A stretch of DNA of 64,000 nucleotides from JAIVJZ01 sp036386515. GTDB lineage: Bacteria; Acidobacteriota; Blastocatellia; Pyrinomonadales; Pyrinomonadaceae. The stretch lies in assembly GCA_036386515.1 (NCBI GenBank), contig DASVVO010000010.1, positions 34,336-98,335 of the forward strand, written 5' to 3'. This document shows, in pieces, positions 36,286 through 44,354 of this stretch. The first letter of the stretch is position 1. Each line of letters starts with the position of its first letter. The position numbers were made by a program, and so were the translations under genes. The notes beneath the pieces are model-generated. The model had not been told where the DNA came from, ran no database searches, and saw only the letters and a program-made list of their open reading frames with translations.

Positions 36286-37149
36286 ATGAGTAGAGAAGAA
36301 GAAGACATCAAACAGGAATCCGACGCCGGTGCGCCGGGCGTCGCCGAAGCCGACACGGCCGTCTCCGACAATGAAGACGCCGACGACGATGAGCAGGGTC
36401 TTGAATCGCCCGACGAGGCGGAAGAGGCTGACGACGACGCCGAGACAGACGACGACGATGAAGATGACGAGGTAGTCATCTACGACGCCGACGCCGAAGA
36501 CGCGGCGGAAAAGCTGGCCGTGATGCGCCGCGAGATGGCGGAGAAGAACGACGGCGACGGAGGCGCGGCGGCGGCGGCCGAAGGCGCGGACGACATCGCC
36601 CCCGGCGGCTCGCGCAGCATGGCGGAATTGATCTCGATCATCGAATCGCTGATCTTCGTTTCGGAAGACCCGCTGCCGTCGAAGACGCTCGCCGAAGTGC
36701 TCAGGGAAGATCGCGGCTGGGTGCAGGTGGCGGTCGAAGATTTGGCGAAGGAGTTCAACGAGCGCAACGGCGGCTTGATGCTGCGCGAGGTGGCGGGCGG
36801 CTGGCAGTTTGCCACGCGCCCCGAAAATCACGAGCACGTCCGCGCCTTCCTCAAGTCGCGCCCGTCGGCGAAACTCTCGCTCGCCGCGCTGGAGACGCTC
36901 GCCGTCATCGCCTACAAGCAGCCGATCACCGTCCCGGAAATTCTGGAGATACGCGGCGTGCAATCCTCTTCGGCCATCAAGACGCTGCTCGACAAACGCC
37001 TCATCATCTCCAAAGGCCGCAAGGAGACGGTCGGCCGCCCGATGATGTACGGCACGTCTAAAGAATTCCTGCTCCAATTCGGACTCCGCGACCTGTCGGA
37101 ACTCCCGAACGTCGAAGACTTCGAAGATTTGGCAACCGGCGGCGCGTAA
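36286..37149 (+). CDS. scpB: Segregation and condensation protein B
   Basis: Partner of ScpA in condensin; a dimer of two tandem winged helices. Residues ~1-110 are an unusually long Asp/Glu-rich extension (for example DDDAETDDDDEDDEVVIYD). The conserved part begins MAELISIIESLIFVSEDPLP, continues LREVAGGWQFATRPE and LETLAVIAYKQPITVPEILE, and ends IRGVQSSSAIKTLLDKRLI with GRKETVGRPMMYGTSKEFL. The acidic tract may contact basic partners or mimic DNA; that is speculation. In most bacteria an rluB-type gene follows; here a MNT/HEPN pair lies between. Confidence 0.94.
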   Translation: MSREEEDIKQESDAGAPGVAEADTAVSDNEDADDDEQGLESPDEAEEADDDAETDDDDEDDEVVIYDADAEDAAEKLAVMRREMAEKNDGDGGAAAAAEGADDIAPGGSRSMAELISIIESLIFVSEDPLPSKTLAEVLREDRGWVQVAVEDLAKEFNERNGGLMLREVAGGWQFATRPENHEHVRAFLKSRPSAKLSLAALETLAVIAYKQPITVPEILEIRGVQSSSAIKTLLDKRLIISKGRKETVGRPMMYGTSKEFLLQFGLRDLSELPNVEDFEDLATGGA

Positions 37150-37198
37150 TGCACGATGCCTGAGAAGGGTTATCGCCTTGCCCTGAGATTTTAGCTGT

Positions 37199-37519
37199 AT
37201 GGTTAAGATGGAAGGAATTTTGGAAGTAAGTGAGAGCATCGCGCGCGAGTTCAGGCCGGTGTGCATTATCTTATTCGGTTCATATGCCTATGGCACGCCC
37301 ACTAACGATTCCGACGTAGACCTTCTGGTAGTCATGCCGTTCAAGGGCAAGTCGTTTCACAAGGCTCTGGAAATAATCAATCGGATTAATCCCAGGATTC
37401 CAGTTGATCTGTTAGTTCGCACGCCCGAGCAAGTTGAAGAGCGAGTGAATAATCACGATTGGTTTATGTGCGAGGTGGTAGAGCGAGGACGCAGGCTGTA
37501 TGAAGTCAATCACACATGA
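37199..37519 (+). CDS. MNT-type nucleotidyltransferase, antitoxin of a HEPN/MNT pair
   Basis: A 106-residue minimal nucleotidyltransferase with the family motif GS-x10-DxD (G27, S28, D39, D41 in ILFGSYAYGTPTNDSDVDLL). In studied HEPN/MNT modules this enzyme neutralises the HEPN RNase, in some by AMPylating it. It overlaps the HEPN gene by 20 bp, indicating translational coupling. The stretch is noticeably lower in G+C than scpB and rluB on both sides and interrupts their usual adjacency, consistent with acquisition. Alternative start: ATG 37208. Confidence 0.88.
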   Translation: MVKMEGILEVSESIAREFRPVCIILFGSYAYGTPTNDSDVDLLVVMPFKGKSFHKALEIINRINPRIPVDLLVRTPEQVEERVNNHDWFMCEVVERGRRLYEVNHT

Positions 37520-37880
37520 ATGGGTGCTGAAAGCCGAGGGAGATTTTGGCACCGCCACGCGTGAACTAAGCGTTACTATAAATCCCACTTACGACGCGGT
37601 ATGTTTCCACGCTCAACAATGTGCGGAAAAATATTTAAAGGCGCGGTTGCAAGAAGCGGATATTTTCTTTGGCAAGACACACGATCTAACTACTTTGCTC
37701 GATCTGCTTCTGCCGGTTGCACCTACCTGGGATGCCTTGCGCACAGACCTCCAAGCCTTGACTGTGTTCGCCGTCGCCTACCGTTATCCCGGTGATTCCG
37801 CCGATAAAAATGATGCGGAGGAGGCTTTAAACAAATGCCGCAATTTTCGTGAGATCGCCCGGCGTGCGTTAGAGTTGTGA
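37500..37880 (+). CDS. HEPN-domain protein, toxin of a HEPN/MNT pair
   Basis: A 126-residue all-helical HEPN protein. Typical segments are EWVLKAEGDFGTATREL, AVCFHAQQCAEKYLKARLQE (helix with His and Gln), FFGKTHDLTTLLDLLLP and FAVAYRYPGDSADK. The RxxxxH RNase motif of HepT toxins is not evident; the YRYPGD ending places it in the other large HEPN branch, for which RNase activity is less certain. It is encoded directly after and overlapping its MNT partner. Function as a toxin-antitoxin or abortive-infection unit is inferred from the pairing. Confidence 0.87.
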   Translation: MKSITHEWVLKAEGDFGTATRELSVTINPTYDAVCFHAQQCAEKYLKARLQEADIFFGKTHDLTTLLDLLLPVAPTWDALRTDLQALTVFAVAYRYPGDSADKNDAEEALNKCRNFREIARRALEL

Positions 37881-37916
37881 AAGATTACTGGCTGAAAGAA
37901 CGTTGAGGATTTCACG

Positions 37917-38771
37917 ATGGAAGAACGTCTGCAAAAATTGATCGCGGCGGCGGGACTGGCTTCGCGGCGGCACGCAGAGGAGATGATCGCGGCGGGCGAG
38001 GTGACGGTCAACGGCAAACTCGTGACCGAGGCGGGCACGAAGGCCGACCCGGCGCGCGACCACATCAAGGTGCGCGGTAAGTTGATCAATCCGCTGCTCG
38101 AAACGCGCGAGAAGGTTTACGTGCTGCTCAACAAGCCGCGCGGTTATCTGGCGAGTTTGTCCGACCCTGAAGAACGCCCGCTCGTGAGCGAACTCGTGCC
38201 CGCCTCGCTCGGGCGGCTCCACCCGGTCGGCCGTCTCGATTTCAACACCGAAGGGCTGTTGATCCTGACGAACGACGGCGACCTGACCAACTACGTGACG
38301 GCGGCGCGCAACGGTGTGGCGAAGGTTTACGAGGTGAAGGTGAAGGGCGTGCCGCCCGAAGAGGCCATCGAACGGCTCAGGCGCGGCATCCGCCTCGACG
38401 ACGGCGTCCATACCGCGCCCGCGGAGATCACGCACGCGGGCGAGACGGGCACGAATGCCTGGTTTCAAGTGATCTTGCACGAGGGGCGCAACCAGCAGAT
38501 CAGGCGCATGTTCGATGCCATCGGCCATTCGGTCTTGAAACTGCGGCGCACGCGCATCGGCGATTTGCAGGATGAACGCCTGCCGGTCGGCGCATATCGT
38601 CTGCTCAGCCCGGAGGAGGTGGCGCGTCTGAAACCGCGTGCGGAGAAGAAAAGCGCCGCGCCGGCCAAGACCAAAACATCGGTCAGAGGCGCGGCCAGGT
38701 CGGCCTCGAAAACGGGCGCGAAAGGGGCTGCTAAAAGTCGCGGCACGGGTACGGGTCGGCGGCGAAGTTAA
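37917..38771 (+). CDS. rluB: RluB/RsuA-type rRNA pseudouridine synthase
   Basis: Isomerises a uridine in rRNA. An N-terminal S4 RNA-binding domain (MEERLQKLIAAAGLASRRHA through EVTVNGKLV) precedes the catalytic domain with GRLDFNTEGLLILTNDGDL, where D108 is the catalytic aspartate, then HEGRNQQIRRMFDAIGH. The 284-residue protein carries a C-terminal Lys/Ala/Ser/Arg-rich tail (from ~240) that probably binds RNA. The order scpA-scpB-rluB is widely conserved, so the HEPN/MNT pair upstream looks inserted. RluB versus RsuA cannot be settled by eye; the context favours RluB. Confidence 0.9.
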   Translation: MEERLQKLIAAAGLASRRHAEEMIAAGEVTVNGKLVTEAGTKADPARDHIKVRGKLINPLLETREKVYVLLNKPRGYLASLSDPEERPLVSELVPASLGRLHPVGRLDFNTEGLLILTNDGDLTNYVTAARNGVAKVYEVKVKGVPPEEAIERLRRGIRLDDGVHTAPAEITHAGETGTNAWFQVILHEGRNQQIRRMFDAIGHSVLKLRRTRIGDLQDERLPVGAYRLLSPEEVARLKPRAEKKSAAPAKTKTSVRGAARSASKTGAKGAAKSRGTGTGRRRS

Positions 38772-38880
38772 GGTACAATGTTCGGTCAGACGAACGGCGC
38801 GCGAGACGGATAGTTGCTGGTAGGGTCTGTCACCGTCCGTCTTTTTTTGCGCGTACTCACCGGGGGCTTTTTAGACGAGC

Positions 38881-40026
38881 ATGGATTTTGAACTAAACGA
38901 CGAACAGAGACAGGTGAAGATGAGCGTGCGCGAATTCGCCGAGGGCGAGATCGCGCCGCACGTCAGGGAATGGGACGAAGCGCAGCACTTTCCGGTCGAG
39001 TTGATGCCGAAACTGGCCGAACTCGGCTTGATGGGCGTCATCTTTCCCGAAAAGTACGGCGGCGCGGGGATGGGCTACGTCGAGTATGCCACGATCATCG
39101 AGGAGCTTTCGCGCGTTGACGGCTCGGTGGGCATCTCGGTCGCCGCGCACAATTCGCTCTGCTCGAACCACATCTACATGTTCGGCACGGAGGAACAAAA
39201 ACAGAAGTACCTCGTGCCGCTCGCGCGAGGGGAGCAGCTCGGCGCGTGGGGACTGACGGAAGCGGGCGCGGGTTCCGACGCTTCGGGCACGCGCACGACG
39301 GCCGTTAAGAAGAACGGCGGCTGGCTCGTCAACGGCTCGAAGAACTTCATCACGCACGCCGTCCACGGCGACGTGTGCGTGGCCGTCGCCTCGACCGACC
39401 GCGCGATGCGCTCGAAGGGCATCACCGCCTTCATCTTCGAGAAGGGCACGAAAGGCTTCATGCCCGGCAAGAAGGAAGACAAGCTCGGCTTGCGCGCGTC
39501 GGAGACGGCGAGCGTTATTTTTGAAGACTGTTTCATCCCCGACGACAACCGCCTCGGCCCCGAAGGTCTGGGCTTCATTCAGGCGATGCAAATTCTCGAC
39601 GGCGGGCGCATCTCCATCGCCGCGCTCGCGGTCGGCATCGCACAGGGCGCGTACGAGTCGGCGTTGAAGTATTCGAAAGAACGCCAGCAGTTCGGCAAGC
39701 CGATCTCGGAGTTTCAGGCCATTCAGTTCAAATTGTCCGACATGGCGACGCAGATCGACGCCGCGCGCCTCCTGATGTATCGCGCCTGCTATTTGAAGGA
39801 CAACGGCAGAAAGGTGACGAAAGAGTCGGCGATGGCGAAGCTCTACGCCTCCGAGATCAGCGTCAAGGTTTGCGAAGAGGCCATTCAGATTCACGGCGGC
39901 TACGGCTACACGAAAGACTATCCGCCCGAAAAATACTGGCGCGACTCGAAACTCTGCACCATCGGCGAAGGCACGTCGGAAATTCAACGCATGGTCATCG
40001 CGCGGCAACTATTGTCCTATAATTAA
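38881..40026 (+). CDS. Acyl-CoA dehydrogenase
   Basis: An FAD enzyme that introduces the alpha,beta double bond in acyl-CoA, passing electrons to ETF. The 381-residue length fits the short-chain/branched-chain group. Visible are MDFELNDEQRQVKMSVREFA, GAWGLTEAGAGSDASGTRTT (the FAD/substrate motif), KNFITHA, GGRISIAALAVGIAQGAYES, FGKPISEFQAIQFKLSDMAT and IQIHGGYGYTKDYPPEKYWR with IGEGTSEIQR at the end. The catalytic Glu position suits the short-chain family. With meaB and mce downstream it suggests branched-chain amino-acid or propionyl-CoA catabolism. The AT-rich gene 40054-41316 separates them. Confidence 0.94.
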   Translation: MDFELNDEQRQVKMSVREFAEGEIAPHVREWDEAQHFPVELMPKLAELGLMGVIFPEKYGGAGMGYVEYATIIEELSRVDGSVGISVAAHNSLCSNHIYMFGTEEQKQKYLVPLARGEQLGAWGLTEAGAGSDASGTRTTAVKKNGGWLVNGSKNFITHAVHGDVCVAVASTDRAMRSKGITAFIFEKGTKGFMPGKKEDKLGLRASETASVIFEDCFIPDDNRLGPEGLGFIQAMQILDGGRISIAALAVGIAQGAYESALKYSKERQQFGKPISEFQAIQFKLSDMATQIDAARLLMYRACYLKDNGRKVTKESAMAKLYASEISVKVCEEAIQIHGGYGYTKDYPPEKYWRDSKLCTIGEGTSEIQRMVIARQLLSYN

Positions 40027-40053
40027 ATTGCCTATTGGTTGTCCTAATATGTT

Positions 40054-41316
40054 ATGGGAAGTAAAGAACCCATCATCATTACTCTGCCCAACCGTCTAAG
40101 TTTCACTTATAACGGGGTGTATGACTTTGACAGATGTTTGTGCTTGTTCGATTGGTCATTGAAAGATACTCCGGTAGAGATTGATTTTCGTCAATGTAAA
40201 AATGGTAATTATCAAGCTCTCTCTCTCTTCGTGCTTTATATCTGGCATTTAAGAAAGAATGGATGCCATGTTGAGTTTATCTACGGGAAGAGAGGATTAA
40301 GAAGTGTTACTACCATGTGGTACAACATGGGAGCGCGAGGGATTTTCCATGTATTGAATGATGAAGAAGAGAATTTTAATGGAAAGCCTCACAAACCGCT
40401 CTTAGCTATCAGAGGTAGTGATGATTTTAGAACTGCCTTGGAGAAAGCTGAAAATTATACTCGAACTCTTGACATTGAATATGAAAAGACACTCAGATAC
40501 GTTCTCTCCGAGTTGCTCTATAACACATTAGAACATGGAAAAAACTGGCAACACATTCCCTCACTGTTGCAATTTGCTTGGTATAGCGAAAAACATGAAT
40601 TGTCCTTTGTTATTGCAGACTTAGGTGTCGGCATTAAGAAGCATTTAAGTCAATCATACGCTGGTTTGGAGGATGATGTAGAAGCAATTTTACTTGCGCT
40701 AAAACCACAGGTTTCCGGGACATTCAACGATAGTGGGCAGATGTATGCGGCCAAAAATAATGCTGGAGTGGGCTTGTACTTTTCAAGCAGCATCGTAAGG
40801 AGATTGCATGCAAATATGTACATAGTCTCAGGCAATGGCTTGGTTCATGTTTCCCCAACTGAAGTCACGCGCAAACAATTAAAATCATCTTGGCCTGGCA
40901 CATTTGTTTATGTAACGCTCAAACTCGGAACTGTATCTGATCTTAACTTGCAGAAAATGATGGCGGGATTCAGAGAGGCCGCAGCAAAAGAGTTAGCGCG
41001 GGCAAACTCTAATGAGCAAAAGAAGATTTTTTATTTCAATGTGAGAAATTATTTTGGACGCTATGCTGAAGATAAACAGTTAGCTATTAAAGTTAGAGAT
41101 GAAAAAATACTACCCGCAATTGAGGATGGGAAGTCCGTCACGGTTGATTTTGAAGAAGTGATTTCTGCCCCCCACAGTTTATTGAACGCATTATTGGCAA
41201 CACCGATCCAAAGATTTGGTTTAGCAGCTTATAAAAAAATCAAAGTAATTAACGCCGCACCAGAAATACGTGAAACGGTTGATTTCATCATGGATGAAAA
41301 CACGTCTTTGGCTTAA
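40054..41316 (+). CDS. STAS-like / GHKL ATPase / DUF4325-type fusion protein in an AT-rich islet
   Basis: A 420-residue protein whose gene is strikingly richer in A+T and in codons such as TTA and AGA than its surroundings. Residues ~38-105 (PVEIDFRQCKNGNYQALSLF) resemble a STAS/MlaB-like fold. Residues ~140-290 have GHKL motifs: N-box E153-LLYN157-TLEH161, G1 D189-LGVGI, G2 NNAGVGLYF (238-242) and the GTFVYV strand. Residues ~330-415 match the DUF4325 STAS-like pattern (GRYAEDKQLAIKVRD, VTVDFEEVISAPHSLLNALL). It has no histidine-kinase H-box, receiver or membrane segment. An anti-sigma-type switch kinase with its own antagonist domain is one reading; a defence role is another. No good ribosome-binding site is seen. 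Confidence 0.75.
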   Translation: MGSKEPIIITLPNRLSFTYNGVYDFDRCLCLFDWSLKDTPVEIDFRQCKNGNYQALSLFVLYIWHLRKNGCHVEFIYGKRGLRSVTTMWYNMGARGIFHVLNDEEENFNGKPHKPLLAIRGSDDFRTALEKAENYTRTLDIEYEKTLRYVLSELLYNTLEHGKNWQHIPSLLQFAWYSEKHELSFVIADLGVGIKKHLSQSYAGLEDDVEAILLALKPQVSGTFNDSGQMYAAKNNAGVGLYFSSSIVRRLHANMYIVSGNGLVHVSPTEVTRKQLKSSWPGTFVYVTLKLGTVSDLNLQKMMAGFREAAAKELARANSNEQKKIFYFNVRNYFGRYAEDKQLAIKVRDEKILPAIEDGKSVTVDFEEVISAPHSLLNALLATPIQRFGLAAYKKIKVINAAPEIRETVDFIMDENTSLA

Positions 41317-41327
41317 TAGTTTAGTTT

Positions 41328-42287
41328 ATGAATGCGGCAACGCCCACCACCGAACTTGAGCGCATCCTCGCGGGCGACACGAGGGCGGTGGCGCGCGCCA
41401 TCTCGAAGGTGGAAGACAACGTGGGCAACGCCGCCGCGTTGATGAAAGCGGTCTTCCCGCACACGGGGCGCGGCCTCATCGTCGGGGTGACGGGCGCGCC
41501 AGGCGCGGGAAAGTCGTCGCTGGTTGACCGCCTGGCGGGTTTGTATCGAGAGCGGGGCGAGCGCGTCGGCATCGTGTGTATCGACCCTTCCAGCCCGTTT
41601 TCGGGCGGCGCGATTCTCGGCGACCGGATCAGGATGCAGACGCTCGGACTCGACCCCAACGTCTTCATCCGCTCGATGGCGACGCGCGGCAACCTCGGCG
41701 GACTCTCCCGCGCGACGATTGATGCCGTGGCGATACTCGATGCGGCGGGCTTCCAGAAGATCATCGTGGAGACGGTCGGCGTCGGCCAGGACGAAGTCGA
41801 GATCGTGAAGACGGCCGATGTGTCGGTCGTCGTGCTCGTGCCCGGCATGGGCGACGACGTGCAGGCTCTCAAGGCGGGCATCATGGAGATCAGCGACGTG
41901 TTCGTCATCAACAAGGCCGACCGCGAAGGCGTCCACCGCACGGAGAAGGAACTCGAAGCGATGCTCTCGCTCACGATGCGCCCAGACCTCTGGCAGCCGC
42001 CCATCGTCAAGACCGTGGCGATTGAGAATAAGGGCATCGACGAACTGGCCGACGCCATCGCTCGTTATCGTGAATACCAGCAACAGGCCGAAGCGAGCCA
42101 CACGCGCCGCGCCTCGATCGCGCGCTGGCGCATCCTCGAACTGCTCCGCGAGGAACTCGTGACGCGAGCCATGAGCCGCGACGGCGCGGGACAGCACCTC
42201 GACGCCCTCGCCGCCGAAGTGGCCGACAAGCGGCGCGATCCGTATTCGGCCGTGGAAGAGATTTTGAAGGCGGTCAGTGGTCAGTAG
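41328..42287 (+). CDS. meaB: Methylmalonyl-CoA mutase-associated GTPase MeaB
   Basis: A G3E-family GTPase that gates cobalamin delivery to and protects methylmalonyl-CoA mutase. 319 residues. Walker A is GAPGAGKS (56-63); CIDPSSPFSGGAILGDRIRM and ETVGVGQDEVEI (switch regions) and INKADREG (base recognition) are all typical. It starts 11 nt after the AT-rich gene. The mutase itself is not in the window. The last residues, VSGQ, and the TAG stop are encoded by the GTCAGTGG repeat that follows, so the C terminus has been shaped by the repeat. Confidence 0.95.
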   Translation: MNAATPTTELERILAGDTRAVARAISKVEDNVGNAAALMKAVFPHTGRGLIVGVTGAPGAGKSSLVDRLAGLYRERGERVGIVCIDPSSPFSGGAILGDRIRMQTLGLDPNVFIRSMATRGNLGGLSRATIDAVAILDAAGFQKIIVETVGVGQDEVEIVKTADVSVVVLVPGMGDDVQALKAGIMEISDVFVINKADREGVHRTEKELEAMLSLTMRPDLWQPPIVKTVAIENKGIDELADAIARYREYQQQAEASHTRRASIARWRILELLREELVTRAMSRDGAGQHLDALAAEVADKRRDPYSAVEEILKAVSGQ

Positions 42288-42404
42288 TTAGTGGTCAGTA
42301 GTCAGTGGTCAGTTGTTTGTGTTGCGCGAGCGGGCGTTCGAGGCTGAGAGACCGGCAGGCTGGGAAAAGAACGACGGACAACTGACTAGGGACAACGGAC
42401 AAAA
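42274..42404. repeat. STRR-like inverted repeat, GTCAGTGG family
   Basis: The left arm (42274-42317) repeats GGTCAGTGGTCAGTAG words and overlaps the meaB stop. The right arm (42371-42404) has GGACAACTGACTAGGGACAA. It ends 3 nt before the epimerase ATG. Confidence 0.85.
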
Positions 42405-42407
42405 CCC

Positions 42408-42836
42408 ATGAAGATCGAGCACATCGGCATCGCCACTTATAAGATCGACGACGCGCTGAAGTTTTGGCGCGATGCGCTCGGACTCGCTGTGGCGGAGACG
42501 GAAGAGGTGGCGGAGCAGGGCGTGCGGGTGGCGATGTTGCCGCTGGGCGAGCCGCGCATCGAGTTGTTGGAGCCGACGAGCGAGTCGTCGCCGGTCGCCA
42601 AATTTTTGGAGAAGCGCGGGGCGGGGATTCACCACATCGCCGTGCGCGTAGACGATATTCGCGCCGCGCTCGCGCGTTTGAAGGAACAGGGCGCGCGCTT
42701 GATTGACGAGTCGCCGCGCGTGGGCGCGGGCGGCTGCCTCGTGGCCTTCGTGCATCCGGCGACGGCGGGCGGCGTCCTGCTCGAACTCGTCGAACACACG
42801 ACGGGCGGACATGATTCTGAAAAAAGGGAAGTATAG
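42408..42836 (+). CDS. mce: Methylmalonyl-CoA epimerase
   Basis: A glyoxalase/VOC-fold enzyme that interconverts (2R)- and (2S)-methylmalonyl-CoA in propionyl-CoA oxidation. 142 residues, standard length. The pattern MKIEHIGIATYKIDDALKFW (metal His in the first strand), EPRIELLEPTSESSPVAKFL, GAGIHHIAVRVDDI (second metal His) and GVLLELVEH (metal Glu) is diagnostic. It lies directly downstream of meaB, a pathway partner. The ATG follows a repeat and lacks a normally spaced Shine-Dalgarno. Its 3' end overlaps the start of the next gene by 26 bp. Confidence 0.95.
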   Translation: MKIEHIGIATYKIDDALKFWRDALGLAVAETEEVAEQGVRVAMLPLGEPRIELLEPTSESSPVAKFLEKRGAGIHHIAVRVDDIRAALARLKEQGARLIDESPRVGAGGCLVAFVHPATAGGVLLELVEHTTGGHDSEKREV

Positions 42837-44250
42837 GATTTTGAAGTTCACAACCAGAGCCATCCTCGCGCTCACACTCCTCTCGATAGTTCCGGCGAGC
42901 CTCTTCGCGCAACAAACACAACCCGGTCGCCGTGGTAATACCCCCGCGCGACCACAGAGCAGCGCACCGTCGCCGACGATGACGACGACGCCGGCCACGG
43001 CAACTCAACCGGGCGTCACCCTGTCCGCTCTCGACATGTCTCTGCTCATCGACGAACTCAGCGTGCCGCCGCAGGCGCGGGCGCAGTGGGCGGCGGATGC
43101 TGTCTCGCGCAAGGAGTTCGTGCGCGAGTTGCGCGAGATGTTCGCCGTCGCGGAAGAGGCGAAGGCCGCGGGGCTGGCCGACCGCCCCGAAACGAAAATC
43201 CAGATGGGACTCTCGCGTTCCTTCGTCGTCGCGCGCAGGTATTCGAAGCTGCGACAGGCGGCGGGCGCGGCCTCGCCCGAACAGGTCGTCCCGAAAGAAG
43301 AGGTCGCGGCCTTCGTCAAAGAGCCGGGGCAGGAGCAGAACTTTCAGGAGTTCCTGCAAGACTATCTGAAGTCTCGCCCGCAGTCTGAGCAGGGTAACGC
43401 CCTGACGGACGAAGGGCGCGAGAATCTGCGTCAGCAGTGGGGAAACATCATGTTGAGCGCGCGCAAAGGCATCGCCGCCGGGGTGGATAAGGAACGCGCG
43501 ACCCAGGTGATGTTGAAATACCAGCACGCGCGGCTGTTGGCCGGGGAGTATTTCAAACAGGTGTTGAGCGCGCGCACGAAGGCCACCGAGGCGGAGATCG
43601 ACGCCTACCTCGCCGCGCACCCCGAACTCGATACGAAGCAGACGAAAGCGAAGGCCGAAGAGGTGCTGGCGAAACTGCGCGCGGGCGGCGACTTCGCCGC
43701 GCTCGCCAAAGAAAACTCCGCCGACCCGAGCAACAAGGACAACGGCGGCGACCTCGGCTGGTTCGGGCGCGGGATGATGGTCAAGCCCTTTGAAGACGCG
43801 GCCTTCGCGCTCAAGCCGGGTGAATTGAGCGGCGTCGTCGAGACGCAGTTCGGCTATCACATCATCAAACTAGAAGAGCGGCGCATGCAGGACAGTCCCG
43901 GCGGTCAACCCGTGGAACAGGTTCACGCGCGCCACATCCTGATCGCGACGGGCACGCCGGGCGCGCGCCCGCAGTCGCCGCGCGAGCAGGCGAGCAGCGC
44001 GGTCGAAGAGGAGAAGCGCGGCAAAGTGCTCGCCGATATCGCGAGCCGGCATCGCGGCATCGTCATGGCCGAAGATTTCGACGCCAACCCCTCGCCCGCG
44101 ACGTTGAAGGCGGCGAACGCGCAAGGCACGAGCGACAAGCCCGCCGCAGCAACCAATGCCACGCCGCCGCCCCCCCCGGCGGCTTCCACGGAAGTTAAAA
44201 GAACCGGCAGCCGCACGCGGGCGGGCAGTTCGAGACGCAAGCGGCCGTAG
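42811..44250 (+). CDS. Exported parvulin-type peptidyl-prolyl isomerase, apparently permuted
   Basis: ATG 42811, inside the end of mce, gives 479 residues with signal peptide ILALTLLSIVPASLFAQQ; a TTG at 42841 is a second option. A helical SurA/PrsA-like N-terminal part (~60-250) precedes a parvulin core: AKAEEVLAKLRAGGDFAALA, NSADPSNKDNGGDLGWFGRG, EDAAFALKPGELSGVVETQF and GYHIIKLEERR. The strand ARHILI, which opens normal parvulin domains, comes after this at about 374-379, followed by a helix SPREQASSAVEEEKRGKVLA and a Thr/Ala/Pro-rich tail. It should act as a periplasmic chaperone/isomerase. It is a close paralog of the next gene. Confidence 0.88.
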   Translation: MILKKGKYRILKFTTRAILALTLLSIVPASLFAQQTQPGRRGNTPARPQSSAPSPTMTTTPATATQPGVTLSALDMSLLIDELSVPPQARAQWAADAVSRKEFVRELREMFAVAEEAKAAGLADRPETKIQMGLSRSFVVARRYSKLRQAAGAASPEQVVPKEEVAAFVKEPGQEQNFQEFLQDYLKSRPQSEQGNALTDEGRENLRQQWGNIMLSARKGIAAGVDKERATQVMLKYQHARLLAGEYFKQVLSARTKATEAEIDAYLAAHPELDTKQTKAKAEEVLAKLRAGGDFAALAKENSADPSNKDNGGDLGWFGRGMMVKPFEDAAFALKPGELSGVVETQFGYHIIKLEERRMQDSPGGQPVEQVHARHILIATGTPGARPQSPREQASSAVEEEKRGKVLADIASRHRGIVMAEDFDANPSPATLKAANAQGTSDKPAAATNATPPPPPAASTEVKRTGSRTRAGSSRRKRP

Positions 44251-44354
44251 TTGCTGCGGCCGCGAACGCCTGCACACGCGAGGCGGCACGCGCGGACGGA
44301 TGAAACACCATCACACGAAAGACAGTCGAATTGGCTATTAGAAGAGGATAAGTT

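Noticed and set aside
35611..37266. 551-codon minus-strand frame across scpA and scpB
   Set aside because: It spans two well-supported genes and their gap and is explained by codon composition.
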